64,000 nucleotides of DNA from Siphonodentalium dalli (GCA_032622095.1 CP136063.1:72457980-72521979); one strand, 5' to 3'. Shown: positions 48,374 through 58,630, counted from the first letter of the stretch. Program-made: numbers and translations. Notes: generated by a model not told the origin, from the sequence alone.

Positions 48374-49225
48374 TTAGAACTCCTCTCGTTTTCTGAAATG
48401 CAGCTTCGCCAAAGACTTACCACCAATAAACTGAATTGATTTTCCTGTGTCGCCACTTATATTTACACTAATTTTGTCAAAGTATGACTTTGAAACTGGA
48501 ACATAATGTAAATTTAAAAATTCATGTTTTACATGTAATCCGTCGATATCTCTTTTAATTCTGAAAGAAACAACTCGTAAAATTTGTACTTCAACATTTC
48601 CAACAATTGTGAAATCGGCAATATCAGAATAAAAAAACATTTGATTATGACCAACAAACAAATCTACACCAAACGGAAATCTATTATTTGAATAACAATC
48701 TTCAGAAGCGTTTTCAGTTTTGTAACCCAACTTGTGCAAAAGACATTGTGGTAATTCAATTCCTAGTTTTGGGATACTTACACTCTTGCGAATAATTTTC
48801 ACACGTTTTGTAACTTTTGAGTACTTGATGTTAAATCCGTATTCGTTTTGCATTGCTTCTCCAAGTGTTTCATCAATTACATCTTGCATTGTATCAAGTA
48901 AATCTGCCGCAGAGGTATACGAACCTTCTCGTATCTGTATTTCAATTGCACGAACGCCATCAGGTCTCGTAAATATCTTTTCTTCAAAACGATTTTGAAG
49001 AACAGACAGTATTATTGCATCAGTTGTAATCAAATTGAATTTACACGAATCCCCTGTAACATTGTATGTTTCTGAAGGTGTTATCAGTTCGACTAATGCA
49101 ACTTCCCATTTGTCTTTATCAATTTGAATTGGTTTTGGTAATTGTACAGTAAAACAACATTGAGAATTGTTTGGATACATTACCATTGAACTGTCGCTCG
49201 GAATTGTAATGTAGAAAGAATTCAT
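48374..49225 (-). CDS. mCP: Minor capsid (penton) protein, single jelly-roll
   Basis: 283 aa, complete and open. The start MNSFYITIPSDSSMVMYPNN and the C-terminal LAKLHFRKR are the usual ends of Polinton penton proteins. Between them are the WEVALVELITPS segment and several beta-rich stretches. It would form the fivefold vertices of the icosahedral capsid. Its ATG overlaps the stop of the small membrane protein by 4 nt (ATGA), and its stop is 5 nt upstream of the next ATG. Confidence 0.88.
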   Translation of the reverse strand: MNSFYITIPSDSSMVMYPNNSQCCFTVQLPKPIQIDKDKWEVALVELITPSETYNVTGDSCKFNLITTDAIILSVLQNRFEEKIFTRPDGVRAIEIQIREGSYTSAADLLDTMQDVIDETLGEAMQNEYGFNIKYSKVTKRVKIIRKSVSIPKLGIELPQCLLHKLGYKTENASEDCYSNNRFPFGVDLFVGHNQMFFYSDIADFTIVGNVEVQILRVVSFRIKRDIDGLHVKHEFLNLHYVPVSKSYFDKISVNISGDTGKSIQFIGGKSLAKLHFRKREEF

Positions 49226-49485
49226 ACTTTCAAAATTTCTGCCGACTGATTTTTCAAATATTTCAAACGCGGTGTTGGTAAAATGTATCCCAAAGAACTA
49301 CTGAGTAAAATTAACCACAGTTCGTTATTTTCACTTTGTAAACTTAAATGAACAATTGCTGTAGCGATTATACCAACAATTATAATAATTTGTGTAAAAT
49401 ATGTTACTTGATTTTTTGCAATTTTTTCTCCACAGATTTGAAATTGTGATGGAGCATCCAGACCAACTGAACCATTTTGAGACAT
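49222..49485 (-). CDS. Small membrane protein conserved in Polintons
   Basis: 87 aa from the ATG at 49485 (MSQNGSVGLDAPSQF). A longer upstream reading overlaps the integrase and is not expected. Two hydrophobic segments (residues ~33-52, FTQIIIIVGIIATAIVHL, and ~60-76, LWLILLSSSLGYILPTP) predict two membrane passes with a short loop. Small two-pass proteins ending in an SS-x-L-G-Y-x-L-P motif recur next to the capsid genes of Polintons. The function is unknown. Overlaps the penton start by 4 nt. Confidence 0.78.
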   Translation of the reverse strand: MSQNGSVGLDAPSQFQICGEKIAKNQVTYFTQIIIIVGIIATAIVHLSLQSENNELWLILLSSSLGYILPTPRLKYLKNQSAEILKV

Positions 49486-49495
49486 GTTAAAAGTT

Positions 49496-50590
49496 TTATA
49501 CCAAATTTGTGGCAGGAATCCAACTGTCAATTTTTTTAGGATAACCAGCCGAATGAACTTTAATTTCTCTAACTGATTTACCAGCAACTTTTCTTGAACG
49601 TTCACCAACAACTGATTCAATTTCGTAAACTTTATTATCTTTTATATGTTGAATTTCTTTACCATAAAATGATCCTGCGATGTTTTCACCATCTAAATCT
49701 ACTAATTTGTAAGTTAATGGTGTACTTTTACAAACTCTACTAATTTTGAAAATTTCTTTTGTCCAATTTGGAAGATATCCTTTATCAAAAGTTCTCTTTG
49801 TTTTATTTATTCTAACAAAATCTCCAACTTTCAAGATCTTATCTTTTTTCGTTTTTAACTTTCCATAAAGATTTCTGGAAACTTCAATTTCATTTTCTCG
49901 AGTTACTAAAACTGGTGCCATCTTAATACTTCTATGAAAACTTTTGTTGTAAGAATTCACAAAATCGTGCAAAACATCATTGTATTTCAAAGTTTGATTA
50001 TGTGTAAAATATTTCCACATCTTTGTTTTCAATGTCCGTTGAAAACGTTCAACTATACTTGCTTTTGTCTCTGGATTCTCTGTTGTGAAAAAATGAATTT
50101 TCTTAGATTTCAAAAATTGTAAAAATAATTTATTTTTGAATTCTGAACCTTTGTCAGATTGAAATGAAACAGGTTTTCGTTTTAATGATTTGAGAATTTT
50201 CTGAAATGTTTTAACTAAAGTTTTACCAGTTTTGTCTTTAATTTTTTCAACCCATGCAAATTTTGAGAAAACATCAATAACACAAAGTAAATATCTGTAA
50301 TTGTCATTGTGCTTTTGCAAAGTTTGCAAATCTGCCAAATCAGCTTGCCACTGAATATCAATTCCTGCAACAATAGTTTTACGTCTGCGAAATTTCCGAA
50401 CAATTGGTTTGTGTAAAGTATATGTTTTTTGCCATTGTAACCATTTTTTAACATCTGAAAGTTTAATTTTGTTATTTGTTTCTTTCGCATTTTTAAAAAG
50501 TCGATTTGCTCCACTGAAACCACCAACTTCTTTTGGATTGTAGTAAATTTCAGTTAGAAATTTGTCAAATTTTATGTAAGTGGGGACCAT
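49496..50590 (-). CDS. INT: Retroviral-type integrase
   Basis: 364 aa, complete. The rve catalytic core carries D84 (WQADLADLQ), D146 (SDKGSEF) and E181 (ASIVERFQRTLK). The last two are about 35 residues apart, as in the D,D(35)E family. A basic linker (KPIVRKFRRRK) precedes it. A C-terminal SH3/chromo-like part (KVGDFVRINK, then YKLVDLDGENIAGSFYGKEI) would bind DNA or chromatin. It inserts the element and makes the 6-bp target duplication seen at 44658/62752. The start overlaps the preceding gene's 3' end by 19 nt. It is the only enzyme of the element without a break. Confidence 0.94.
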   Translation of the reverse strand: MVPTYIKFDKFLTEIYYNPKEVGGFSGANRLFKNAKETNNKIKLSDVKKWLQWQKTYTLHKPIVRKFRRRKTIVAGIDIQWQADLADLQTLQKHNDNYRYLLCVIDVFSKFAWVEKIKDKTGKTLVKTFQKILKSLKRKPVSFQSDKGSEFKNKLFLQFLKSKKIHFFTTENPETKASIVERFQRTLKTKMWKYFTHNQTLKYNDVLHDFVNSYNKSFHRSIKMAPVLVTRENEIEVSRNLYGKLKTKKDKILKVGDFVRINKTKRTFDKGYLPNWTKEIFKISRVCKSTPLTYKLVDLDGENIAGSFYGKEIQHIKDNKVYEIESVVGERSRKVAGKSVREIKVHSAGYPKKIDSWIPATNLV

Positions 50591-51237
50591 CCTTTCAAAA
50601 TAGATTTTCTGGTTTTAGGAAAACTTTGAGGTGTGAAAATATCAACTGAACGTTTTCTTGACTTGCCACTGCTAGGAGTTGCATGAGGTGTGTGAAACTC
50701 ATCACCAGTGTGACCTTCTTTTAAATGTCTTTGTATCCACAACCATCGATTCCTGTTACCTACATAATCTTGTGGTACATTAAGTTCCCCCAATCCACGT
50801 AGGAATGTTTCATAACCAACTGGGTCAAAACCTTTTCGGTGACGAACAACATCGTTTATCAAATCAATTATATTTGATCCAGTAACTGTTTCTGTTCCAT
50901 AAATTAATTGTCCACGATCATCCCATCTAAGTTTAGGATTAGTTGACAACAATGTTAAAATTTGTTGTGCTTTACCACGAAGTTTAGATGGCACACTTTC
51001 CAATATATGTTCACTCATTTTCCCAAAGTTTTCAGATAACTTTTGTTCAGGTAAACGGAATTTTGAATTTAAAGATTTTTGTGAAGTTTTCAATTTGTAC
51101 AAATTTTCTCCAAATAACTGTGACTTTTCTGATTCAGAAATATTTTTATCATAAACTGATTTCATTTCTTTGTAAGAATCTGAAACATTTGAAATTGCAG
51201 GATCAGGAGGTAATTGAGGTTTATTCATTTCTGACAT
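50572..51237 (-). CDS. Conserved Polinton protein, function unknown
   Basis: 221 aa from the ATG at 51237 (MSEMNKPQLPPDP). An earlier in-frame position at 51261 is less likely. N-terminal half charged and probably coiled. The middle holds the most distinctive stretch (RGKAQQILTLLSTNP, WDDRGQLIYG, TGSNIIDLINDVVRHRKGF). The C-terminus is Ser/Thr/Pro/Lys rich. The 'W…G.l.i.G…GSNI.DL..d..r.rk' pattern recurs in a protein placed beside integrase in many Polintons. I do not know its role. Intact; its end overlaps the integrase start. Confidence 0.75.
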   Translation of the reverse strand: MSEMNKPQLPPDPAISNVSDSYKEMKSVYDKNISESEKSQLFGENLYKLKTSQKSLNSKFRLPEQKLSENFGKMSEHILESVPSKLRGKAQQILTLLSTNPKLRWDDRGQLIYGTETVTGSNIIDLINDVVRHRKGFDPVGYETFLRGLGELNVPQDYVGNRNRWLWIQRHLKEGHTGDEFHTPHATPSSGKSRKRSVDIFTPQSFPKTRKSILKGWSPLT

Positions 51238-51290
51238 TTTCCAACATTCTGAATGGTACAATAACCATTTTCTTCATATTTATTTGAGAT

Positions 51291-51659
51291 TTAGTTTTTC
51301 AAAATATTGTTAACAACTGCACCTAATGTTTTGCTAATCAATGGAGCAAGAAATAATAATGGTAAAAAGCCACCTTTTTGATTCAAAATGTTCTTCTTTT
51401 GTTGCAAAGGTTTGTTCTTGTCTGCAAGATATCTGATATGTTTACGCTTCGAATGTAACTTGCGGTTCTGAGCTTCATTCAGTTTTACATTACCTTTTAA
51501 AAGATTTTGACAACATTCTGAAATGCAATCCATCACTTCTTTCGGAGCATCGTTGATCATTTTCTTTTTATATGCAGATGGAACTTTACTCATTGCAACA
51601 ATCAACTCACCATATTTTTTTATCAGCGGTGTTTTCCTGCTCTTAGTTTTTGAAGGCAT
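51291..51659 (-). CDS. Small basic Polinton protein with C-terminal GG-hydrophobic segment (paralog A)
   Basis: 122 aa from the ATG at 51659 (MPSKTKSRKTPLIKK). A helical, Lys-rich body (NEAQNRKLHSKRKHIRYLAD) is followed by KGGFLPLLFLAPLI, a glycine-started hydrophobic tail that could insert in a membrane or be a cleavage site region (GG) for the protease. This architecture is frequent in Polintons. The neighbour at 51722-52303 shares the same order of segments and is probably a duplicate. Confidence 0.75.
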   Translation of the reverse strand: MPSKTKSRKTPLIKKYGELIVAMSKVPSAYKKKMINDAPKEVMDCISECCQNLLKGNVKLNEAQNRKLHSKRKHIRYLADKNKPLQQKKNILNQKGGFLPLLFLAPLISKTLGAVVNNILKN

Positions 51660-51721
51660 CTTCACAGTCTAAGTAGTTGTCTCAAAATGAGCAGAAAAAT
51701 TATATGTTTCATCTTTTATCT

Positions 51722-52303
51722 TTACTGATTGAACCATTCTAAAGCTTCGAATGCAGATTTCGATGCATCAGACAACGGCATAAATTTTGAAAATTCAAGA
51801 TCAATAACTGGTTTTTTTTGTAACGGTTGATGTTGAGGGTTCTGCTGAGAAGGTATAGGTGTAAATTTAGAATGTTGATTTTGTTGAGTTTGCATCGGTG
51901 TAAACTTTGAATGATTTAGAGAAAGCTTTGTTTTACGTTTAGATTCTTTTTGACTACCCCTTTGTTGTGTTTGCATCAGTGTAATCTTTGAACGTTTTGG
52001 AGTAACCTTTGATTTACTTTTAGATTGTCTACCAGTTTGTTCAAATGAATTTTTCAAAAGACTTCTAATTAAAACTCCTCCAAGGATCCCACTACCACCT
52101 CGTTGTAAAATTAATTTGCGTTTTGTTTCCATATCAGTTGATCGATCAGAGATTTTTTTAAGAACATTTTTATTTCTCTGAAAATTTTTTTTTGTCTGTG
52201 ATGGTAATTTCCAATCATTTTCAAGAAATAATTCAGCTGCAAAAGTGAAGAAATTTATAATTTGTGACAGTTCATCATGACTAAACATCTCGGTGGACGA
52301 CAT
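51722..52303 (-). CDS. Diverged paralog B with a repeat-bearing tail
   Basis: 193 aa, intact. Residues ~18-80 align by eye with the body and GG motif of the 51291-51659 protein (KLPSQTKKNFQRNKNVLKK versus KLNEAQNRKLHSKRKHIRY, then LQRGGSG versus NQKGGFL). A hydrophobic patch (ILGGVLIRSLL) follows. The extra ~110-residue tail is Ser/Lys/Gln rich and contains three related units, SKITLMQTQQ, SKFTPMQTQQ and SKFTPIPSQQ. I infer tandem duplication followed by growth of the tail. Confidence 0.7.
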   Translation of the reverse strand: MSSTEMFSHDELSQIINFFTFAAELFLENDWKLPSQTKKNFQRNKNVLKKISDRSTDMETKRKLILQRGGSGILGGVLIRSLLKNSFEQTGRQSKSKSKVTPKRSKITLMQTQQRGSQKESKRKTKLSLNHSKFTPMQTQQNQHSKFTPIPSQQNPQHQPLQKKPVIDLEFSKFMPLSDASKSAFEALEWFNQ

Positions 52304-52338
52304 GGTTCTAAAATGAAAAAAAGTAACAACAACTGAAT

Positions 52339-52989
52339 TTATACTTTTGAATAAATGACAGGACCTCGGTCATTAGCTGTCAACCATTTATGGAAAATAT
52401 CAGTTCTAATTCGCAAATAATTTTCTGTTCTAGGATGAAAATCTACTAAAATATATCCATGATTTATTGAAGTTGCATCTTCGTATGCTTGTTTCAAATG
52501 ATTGGTTTGCATTTGATGAGCCAAAACTTTTATTTGATTTTTATCTCGAACGCTTTGAAATAAAACCATGTAGTGTGCATTCAAACTTATAGTTCTGCTA
52601 CTTTTTGATTTTTGGAACATGTTTCAAGTAATGTAAATTATTGAAGCATTTCGATGGTGACCTTTTCTAGTAAACCAAAGCATTATTTTGTCTTCATCTT
52701 GTTCCCCCATCATGTCATCGAAAACAACAAGATGAGGAAATGATTTATCTGATACAATTTCCTCATCATCGTCTGGAATACCATCGATAAACTCAATGTT
52801 ATCAATTTCTTTTATACGATTGTATGTGTCTTGCCATTCTTTGTAACACCAAACTATTTTCTTTGGTGGTGTTTGGAATAAATCGTGTTTAAATTCAATA
52901 ACTTTTTTAACAAATTCTGTTTTACCTGATCCACTAGGTCCGCTGATAAAGAAATTACACGGATGTTGGAAAAGTAAAGATTCTTCCAT
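52339..52989 (-). pseudogene. ATP: Genome-packaging ATPase (FtsK/HerA, A32-like), interrupted by an in-frame stop
   Basis: ATG at 52989. Walker A is GPSGSGKT (residues 17-24), Walker B HLVVFDD (86-92), with the sensor-like WFTRKGHHRNASIIYI just after. Codon 122 is TGA (52624-52626). The frame continues with SSRTISLNAHYMVLFQ, DATSINHGYILVDFHP and LRIRTDIF, the usual C-terminal half, to the stop at 52339. Length without the break (216 codons) fits the family. It would pump the genome into the capsid. As it stands only the nucleotide-binding half could be made. Confidence 0.9.
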
Positions 52990-53827
52990 GTTGTCACTTT
53001 GATGCCTAATCAGAGTGAACTTAACGACGTGTGAATTTAGTTTTTAAACAGAAATCTCTAAAGCTGTAAATATTTCCAAACATTTCAATAATCCAAGTAT
53101 TATATAGAGAATACCTACGAGTTTTGGTTGAATACCCGAATTATCTCATGAGTGGGGGCAAGGAAGTACAGAATTTCCACGAGCGGCTGCAAGCCGCGAG
53201 TGGAAATTCTTTACTTCCTTGCACCCACGAATGAGATAATCCGGGTATTCAACCAAAACCCGTAGGTTTTCTTTTTATTATATGCGCTATAAACCGCACC
53301 AAAACTGCTAATTTTGTCCTACAGTTCACTTCAAATTGTTAGAAAGCTTCGACATTTGCATTTTGTTTACATTCCATCAATTGATTTGCTCACCACTGAA
53401 TGACAAATATCGAGCATAGCCGCCATAAGAAATAGTCCCCATTGTTTTATTCTGAAATGATGCGAGAAAATTAATGTATACATAATTTAGTGATAAGAAT
53501 ATATTAAAACAAATGAGTTAACATTATAACAATTAAATAACAGTTTATGAACCGTGAAAATCAATAATTAAAACAATAGTCCGGCTGTTATTGATACGCT
53601 TTGAAACTTAATGTGATTCGCCGCTATAAACCGGAAGTGATCTCCGAAAAAGTAATACTATTGTGTTATCCATCGAGTCGGTCAGTGTTATCCATCGAGT
53701 CGGTCCAGGCGATGGATATAACGCTCTACGCCACGGCAATTTCCCACTATTTAATGGGGAAGCATATAATAAAGTCTTCTATTCTTCTGTTTGTTCTGTA
53801 AATAAAAAAATCATTTCCTATAATGAT
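52990..53827. other. Gap between ATPase and the next gene: large hairpin and probable nested insertion
   Basis: A near-perfect inverted repeat spans about 53112-53265. Its arms begin CTACGAGTTTTGGTTGAATA and its inverse, and it pivots on GCGGCTGCAAGCCGC at 53184-53198. Downstream are CGCTATAAACCG near 53285 and CCGCTATAAACCGG near 53621, and a 23-bp direct repeat (GTGTTATCCATCGAGTCGGT twice, 53664-53708). No gene is supported. In an otherwise gene-packed element this looks like a small transposon that landed in the Polinton, although target duplications were not resolved. Confidence 0.6.
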
Positions 53828-54331
53828 TTAAATTTTTGCATATGTTGACATTTTTTTTGTTAACAAATACCCATAGATCCTAGGAACTGATTTAAAGGTT
53901 CCACTAGCAAGAGGATAATTATCTTCATACTTTGTATAATGAATATAGTCATGTTCATCAAAAGTTTCTAAATCTAAATGGTGTTCATCACCACCAAATA
54001 TCCAAAAATCAGATATTCTTTCAATGAGAAAAAATGTTTTGAATTTAATAAATGATTTAATATATTTTTGAGAGAAATGAGAAAATATACTTGTCTCAAG
54101 ATAGTCCAATCTCTGTAAACATTCGTCGACATCACAGCATCGTAGTATTGCTTTCTTTTCTCTTTCAAACCAGACTTCTTGTAATTCCTTCTTTATCTCT
54201 GGAATAAGTGTTGACTGTGCCACCAAATATCCATAAATCTTCTCAGCAATTTCTGGAGGTACTACGCCTGTCAACATCTTGACATGAAATGACTCAACAT
54301 CTCCATCCGTATGGATATGTGTGAATACCAT
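53828..54331 (-). CDS. Polinton gene of unknown function downstream of PolB
   Basis: 167 aa if it starts at the ATG at 54331 (MVFTHIHTDGDVESF). The frame is open further upstream but inside PolB. A segment PPEIAEKIYGYL near the start looks like a short alpha-helical motif, and the rest is acidic with aromatic patches (FWIFGGDEHHLDL). No membrane segment. It overlaps the PolB 3' end by 38 nt. I do not recognise it. The frame is intact, unlike PolB. Confidence 0.6.
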   Translation of the reverse strand: MVFTHIHTDGDVESFHVKMLTGVVPPEIAEKIYGYLVAQSTLIPEIKKELQEVWFEREKKAILRCCDVDECLQRLDYLETSIFSHFSQKYIKSFIKFKTFFLIERISDFWIFGGDEHHLDLETFDEHDYIHYTKYEDNYPLASGTFKSVPRIYGYLLTKKMSTYAKI

Positions 54332-57300
54332 TGACGAGTTTTCGTTTTGTGTACACCGATCTGAAAGTTTTGGTTTGACACTCACTAATCAGTTGATGGT
54401 ACTTTTGTCTTTTAATTCTGGAAGGATACTCAACAACAGTTTTGAAATTTTCACGATCATTAACACATTGTACCATTGTTTCAAAATTAACTTTTTGACT
54501 TGCGCTGTAATCAAGAGTGATACCTTTTACCTTACATTTGGTGTATCTTCTCCCATCTTTGATGTATTCATATCCGTAGTTCTTTGGCCCAAGTCCAACA
54601 AATTGGACAATCTTTGCATCTGGATGTTCGTCGCTCCATTTCCCCAATCTTCCTTCGATAGTTTTGATGTTCTTCTTTGATGGATCACTGACATACATAC
54701 AGCTGTCTGTATCAAAATACAACACTCTATCTCCAAGTTTTTTTAAAAACTTTATACAATTGTAATCTTGCATACGCTGTAACAAAAGAAGCAACAACAA
54801 CATTTGCTGAATGATGAGTTTCAATATTATCTAAAATATCAACATAATTTACCAGAATGAATTTGTCACCATCAAGAAGTGTAACATTTTGAACAATTAT
54901 ATTGTTACTAGTAAGCAATTCAAAATAACGTGATGGCTTATCCACATACTCTGTTTTTAACATAATATTTCTTTGTGCATTCTTACCCCATATACAATTA
55001 ATCATAATTTTAGATATTTGGCGTTTTCCTGGATTCTTCTCGATGTTCTCCAATTTTATACCCTCAGCTGCATAATAATCCTGTACAAACTTTTGCTTCT
55101 GTTCTTCTGTCTCAACACCAAATGGATAACCACTACATTCCTGTTTGATCTTTAGATGTTTGTCGATATATGATTTGTATATTTCATCTGTCCAATCTGT
55201 CCAATGCCAAATTTGGTACACATCAAGTATTTTGTAGCCAACATCCATTGCTTTGAATAATTCTGGCGTGGTCCACACTCCGGTTATATCTCGATCTTCT
55301 TCTGAATGGTTACATGTCTCGTTCTCATTGATGGCGCAAGTGTTGCACAAAGTAATAACCATTTTGTTGTTACAATGAATCGGTAGAACTGGAATATACA
55401 ATTTCGATGGTGGTAAAATTGTACATTTAACAAGTCCCGCATAGTCTCTAATGTGTTCTTGATCGATCTGCTCTTGGCTCAAAATTTCTGGATGTCCAAC
55501 AGGGATAGAATTGATATTTGTTGTAAAATGGATACAACGAACACACATCGATGAACTTGATTTCTTTTGTGGAATCTTGATCAATTTCCTCGTACAATTT
55601 GATGGCATTTGTACGTCCACCAAACAATGCTTCTCTTGGCAAAATGGGGTCTCGATGTTTGTAGAAAGATTCCATTTGTTGTTTGAATTTCACATCCGAT
55701 TTCATTCTTTCGTCGATCTGATGCTCCCAAAGTGATTCAACTCTGTAACCAAGACTTTCCAGTTCATCTTTCTTCTGTTGAGTTCTTGTATATACTTCTT
55801 CCATGGTGAGCATCGTATAGGGATTCTTGTATTGTCTGTTGTTGTAACATTTTGGACATCAAAATGAAACAGACATCCATTCATCTCAAAAACTGTTCTT
55901 GTGGCTTCCTCATATCCATCGACGTAGTGTCCACCAATCTTGATTTCTCCTCCATTCAAAGCATGCTTAATTGTTATCATACGTGACAATGATAGATGTT
56001 GAAGCCAACGTATCGCTTTCATGGAATAGTTTTTAGCACATGGGTATCCACCATCTGGAATGATTCCAATTGTTTTCTCTGGCATTGAATTCTTCCTCCA
56101 TGCCAAATTGCAAACTTGCGCCAATGTTATTGACTCAATGAACGGGTCAATCTGTTCTGTTTCCAATATGTATTTCCTGAAATTTCCACATCCACGGCGA
56201 AGAATATCCACGTCCGATTTGCAGTACTTCTCCATCTCTTCTTGGAAGTTGAATATCACGTAATTTTCTATTTTCTCATTGTACCATTCAAAGAATTTCT
56301 CTCGATTTTCCACGCTCATCATGTCTGGTTTGTAGTAATCAGAAGCCAAGTAAGGTCCAATGTAATTTTGAAACTTTGGTGAATTCGCCCAATGTGGAAA
56401 GTGTCCTTTCGTCATCTCATTCAGCTGAAAAGTTTGTGGAAACTTTGAAAGCGGCATCATCAGAAAACTCAGAGAATCAATAACTTTCACGCTGTTGCAT
56501 TTTAAACTGAGAATTTTGTTTCCATTCATGATCAGTTCTGGTTTATGAATTCCACTTTGTATGAGTGCTTGAAGTAGAAACTGTGCATCGTATCCCTGAG
56601 CATTATGTGCTATTGCAACACATCCTTTGTGATCTTGGTGGAATAACCAGTTTGTGAAGTCTGTTAAAACGTTGTCACCCTTGAATACAAATTCTCTGGA
56701 ATCCGGTCCGCATGTTTCACATTTTTCTTCGATTGGTTTGCACATGCAATCTCCACAAGCGGTATGTGCAACACAGAAGTTTGGAATATGAACACCTGTG
56801 TCTTGTCTGCATTCAAAGTCAAAGAATACATATGGAATCTTTGCAGGTTTCTTTTCCGGTGATTCATATTTTGGAATGTAGCACCTGTGATCTGCTTCAA
56901 CGATTTCTTTGCAATGTTTGCATTTCTTCAACCCCGCACATATATGTCTGCTTGATTTATTGGTGAGAATTTCTTCATCACAATTGTTGCATAGTTGAAC
57001 CAAATCACATATTTTTCTTTTCTGTTTTCCTTCCGTCTTCAAACGATTGTCGAAACAAGATTTACTTCTGAATGATCGTCGACACGTTCTACACTTCACC
57101 AAATTTGTGAAATTACACTGTGTCAATGACCAGCATGCACAAACAAATCTGCATCGATGATCGCCACGACTTTTGAATCCAATGTCACAGAATTCGCAGT
57201 AGTAGACGGTGCCTAGAAATCCTTTGATTGATGTTATGGTGTCGAAGTGGTTGTTGTTGTAGTAGATGTGTACACATTTGCTCTCCGAACACATTTCTGC

Positions 57301-58335
57301 AGGTTCAAATAGAAATCCAGCGCCAGCAAATTCATTGTGAATTTTCAAAACATATTCGGGATACAATATTTCTTGAATCTTGTGGAACTCATTGATACTG
57401 CAAACTGTATCGTGTGGAATGCCAGCACGGTTGAGTAGATTTTTTGCTGCATCTGTTTGTGCTGTGTATATTGATTGTCTTATTCTTTTCCATTTCTTTG
57501 ACCAGCACGCAGATCCATCACTATCTGCCTTACACATTCCGACGACAATAGATCTTGCCATACACATAACATCATCAGCATTTTCAATCCGGACAATACT
57601 TCTTTTTACTTTTGTCAGCTTGTTCTTGTCTGCAAATGGTCCATAATGTAGTGAGTGTCGTGTACCACCTTCCGGAATATCTGTAACAAAGATTTCGAAA
57701 TTGAGTGCACCGTCATGAATTGTAAAGTCTGCATTTGATTGAACCACATTTTGAATATTATCCATGAGTGTCCCACCATTCAATTCACTGGCTTTTGTGA
57801 ATGGAATGAAAATGCTCATATCAAGTCCTGGATGATTTATCGTAACTCTGATTCTTGTCTTCTCATTTGCTGAACATTTCTGTTTCAATTCTTCTGTCAA
57901 CTTCTCAAATATCTCTGGAATGTTCTCGATTGGATCTGTAAATTTCTCGAATTTCACACCAAATTGTCGTGCTGCTGATTTAAATTTTCTGGAAAATTTC
58001 TCCGAGTTCAGCTCCAATTTGAAATATTTTGTTGGATTGAACACAACACGCTCTCTAGCCAGACTTCTCTTTCTCTTCCCACCAATTTCTCTATTCTGTC
58101 TCCGACCGCGTCCAATCTGCCCATCACTAGAACTTTCTTCACTTTCTGCCCCATCAGTTTCCATATCGCTCTCTTCACTGTCTGCCCCATCAGTTTCCAT
58201 TTCGCTCTCTTCACTTTCTGCCCCATCAGTTTCCATATCGCTCTCTTCAATAACTGCAGGCCTTGGTCTTTTTCTAACAATAACTTCTTCGCTGGTGACG
58301 TCGTCTAAAACAGGTCTTTTAATTCTCTTAAACAT
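54294..58335 (-). pseudogene. POLB: Protein-primed family B DNA polymerase with three frame breaks
   Basis: Start ATG at 58335 (MFKRIKRPV). Order: acidic repeats (ESDMETDGAE, three units, ~31-68); a Cys/His-rich zinc region around codons 370-470; 3'-5' exonuclease motifs Exo I FFDFEC (~505), Exo II NAQGYDAQF (~582) and Exo III YCKSDVDIL (~707); then polymerase motif A (DVCSLYP), motif B (KNPGKRQISK...INCIWGKN), motif C (YFDTDS) and the C-terminal TYPYGW. The frame changes near 55859-55866, at 55502-55504 (a CCC run on the minus strand) and at 54738-54744 (a run of seven A). The exonuclease half is open, but the polymerase half lies in three frames. It would replicate the element from protein-primed ends. 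Confidence 0.93.
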
Positions 58336-58630
58336 TTTTGTCTTGAGTTTTGGCAGCAAACATTTTTGCGACTGGCTTCTTCGGAGTTGAAGTGTAAAGT
58401 GTAGAATTACACCTGCTTTTATAGCATTCGATGCATTCGATGCTATAAAAGCAGGTGTAATTCTACACTTTACACTTCAACTCCGAAGAAGCCAGTCGCA
58501 ATATTTTTTGCTGACAAAACTCAAGACAAAAATGTTTAAGAGAATTAAAAGACCTGTTTCAGACGACGCCACCAGCGAAGAAGATATTGTTAGAAAAAGA
58601 CCAAGGCCTGCAGTTATTGAAGAGAGCTAT
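58237..58630. promoter_or_regulatory. Palindromic bidirectional promoter and duplicated PolB 5' end
   Basis: Two ~190-bp arms pivot at 58433/58434 (coordinates of paired bases sum to 116,867). They place an ATG at 58335 (minus) and 58532 (plus) at mirror positions. Each direction has a canonical TATAAAAG box (58444-58451 on plus; 58416-58423 on minus) about 80-90 nt before its ATG. The arms also include the first ~31 codons of PolB, with a few substitutions. Confidence 0.9.

Noticed and set aside
49486-49620. N-terminal extension of the small membrane protein
   Set aside because: It overlaps the integrase 3' end and encodes antisense-like filler. The ATG at 49485 gives a compact protein beginning just after the integrase stop.
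50988-51287. Plus-strand frames opposite the Polinton core genes (also 48732-48998, 54321-54680, 57380-57646)
   Set aside because: They are antisense shadows of well-supported minus-strand genes.
54738-54744. Programmed −1 frameshift at the A7 run in PolB
   Set aside because: The shift needed to reach the frame carrying motif C is not −1, and no downstream pseudoknot was evident. An indel is simpler.
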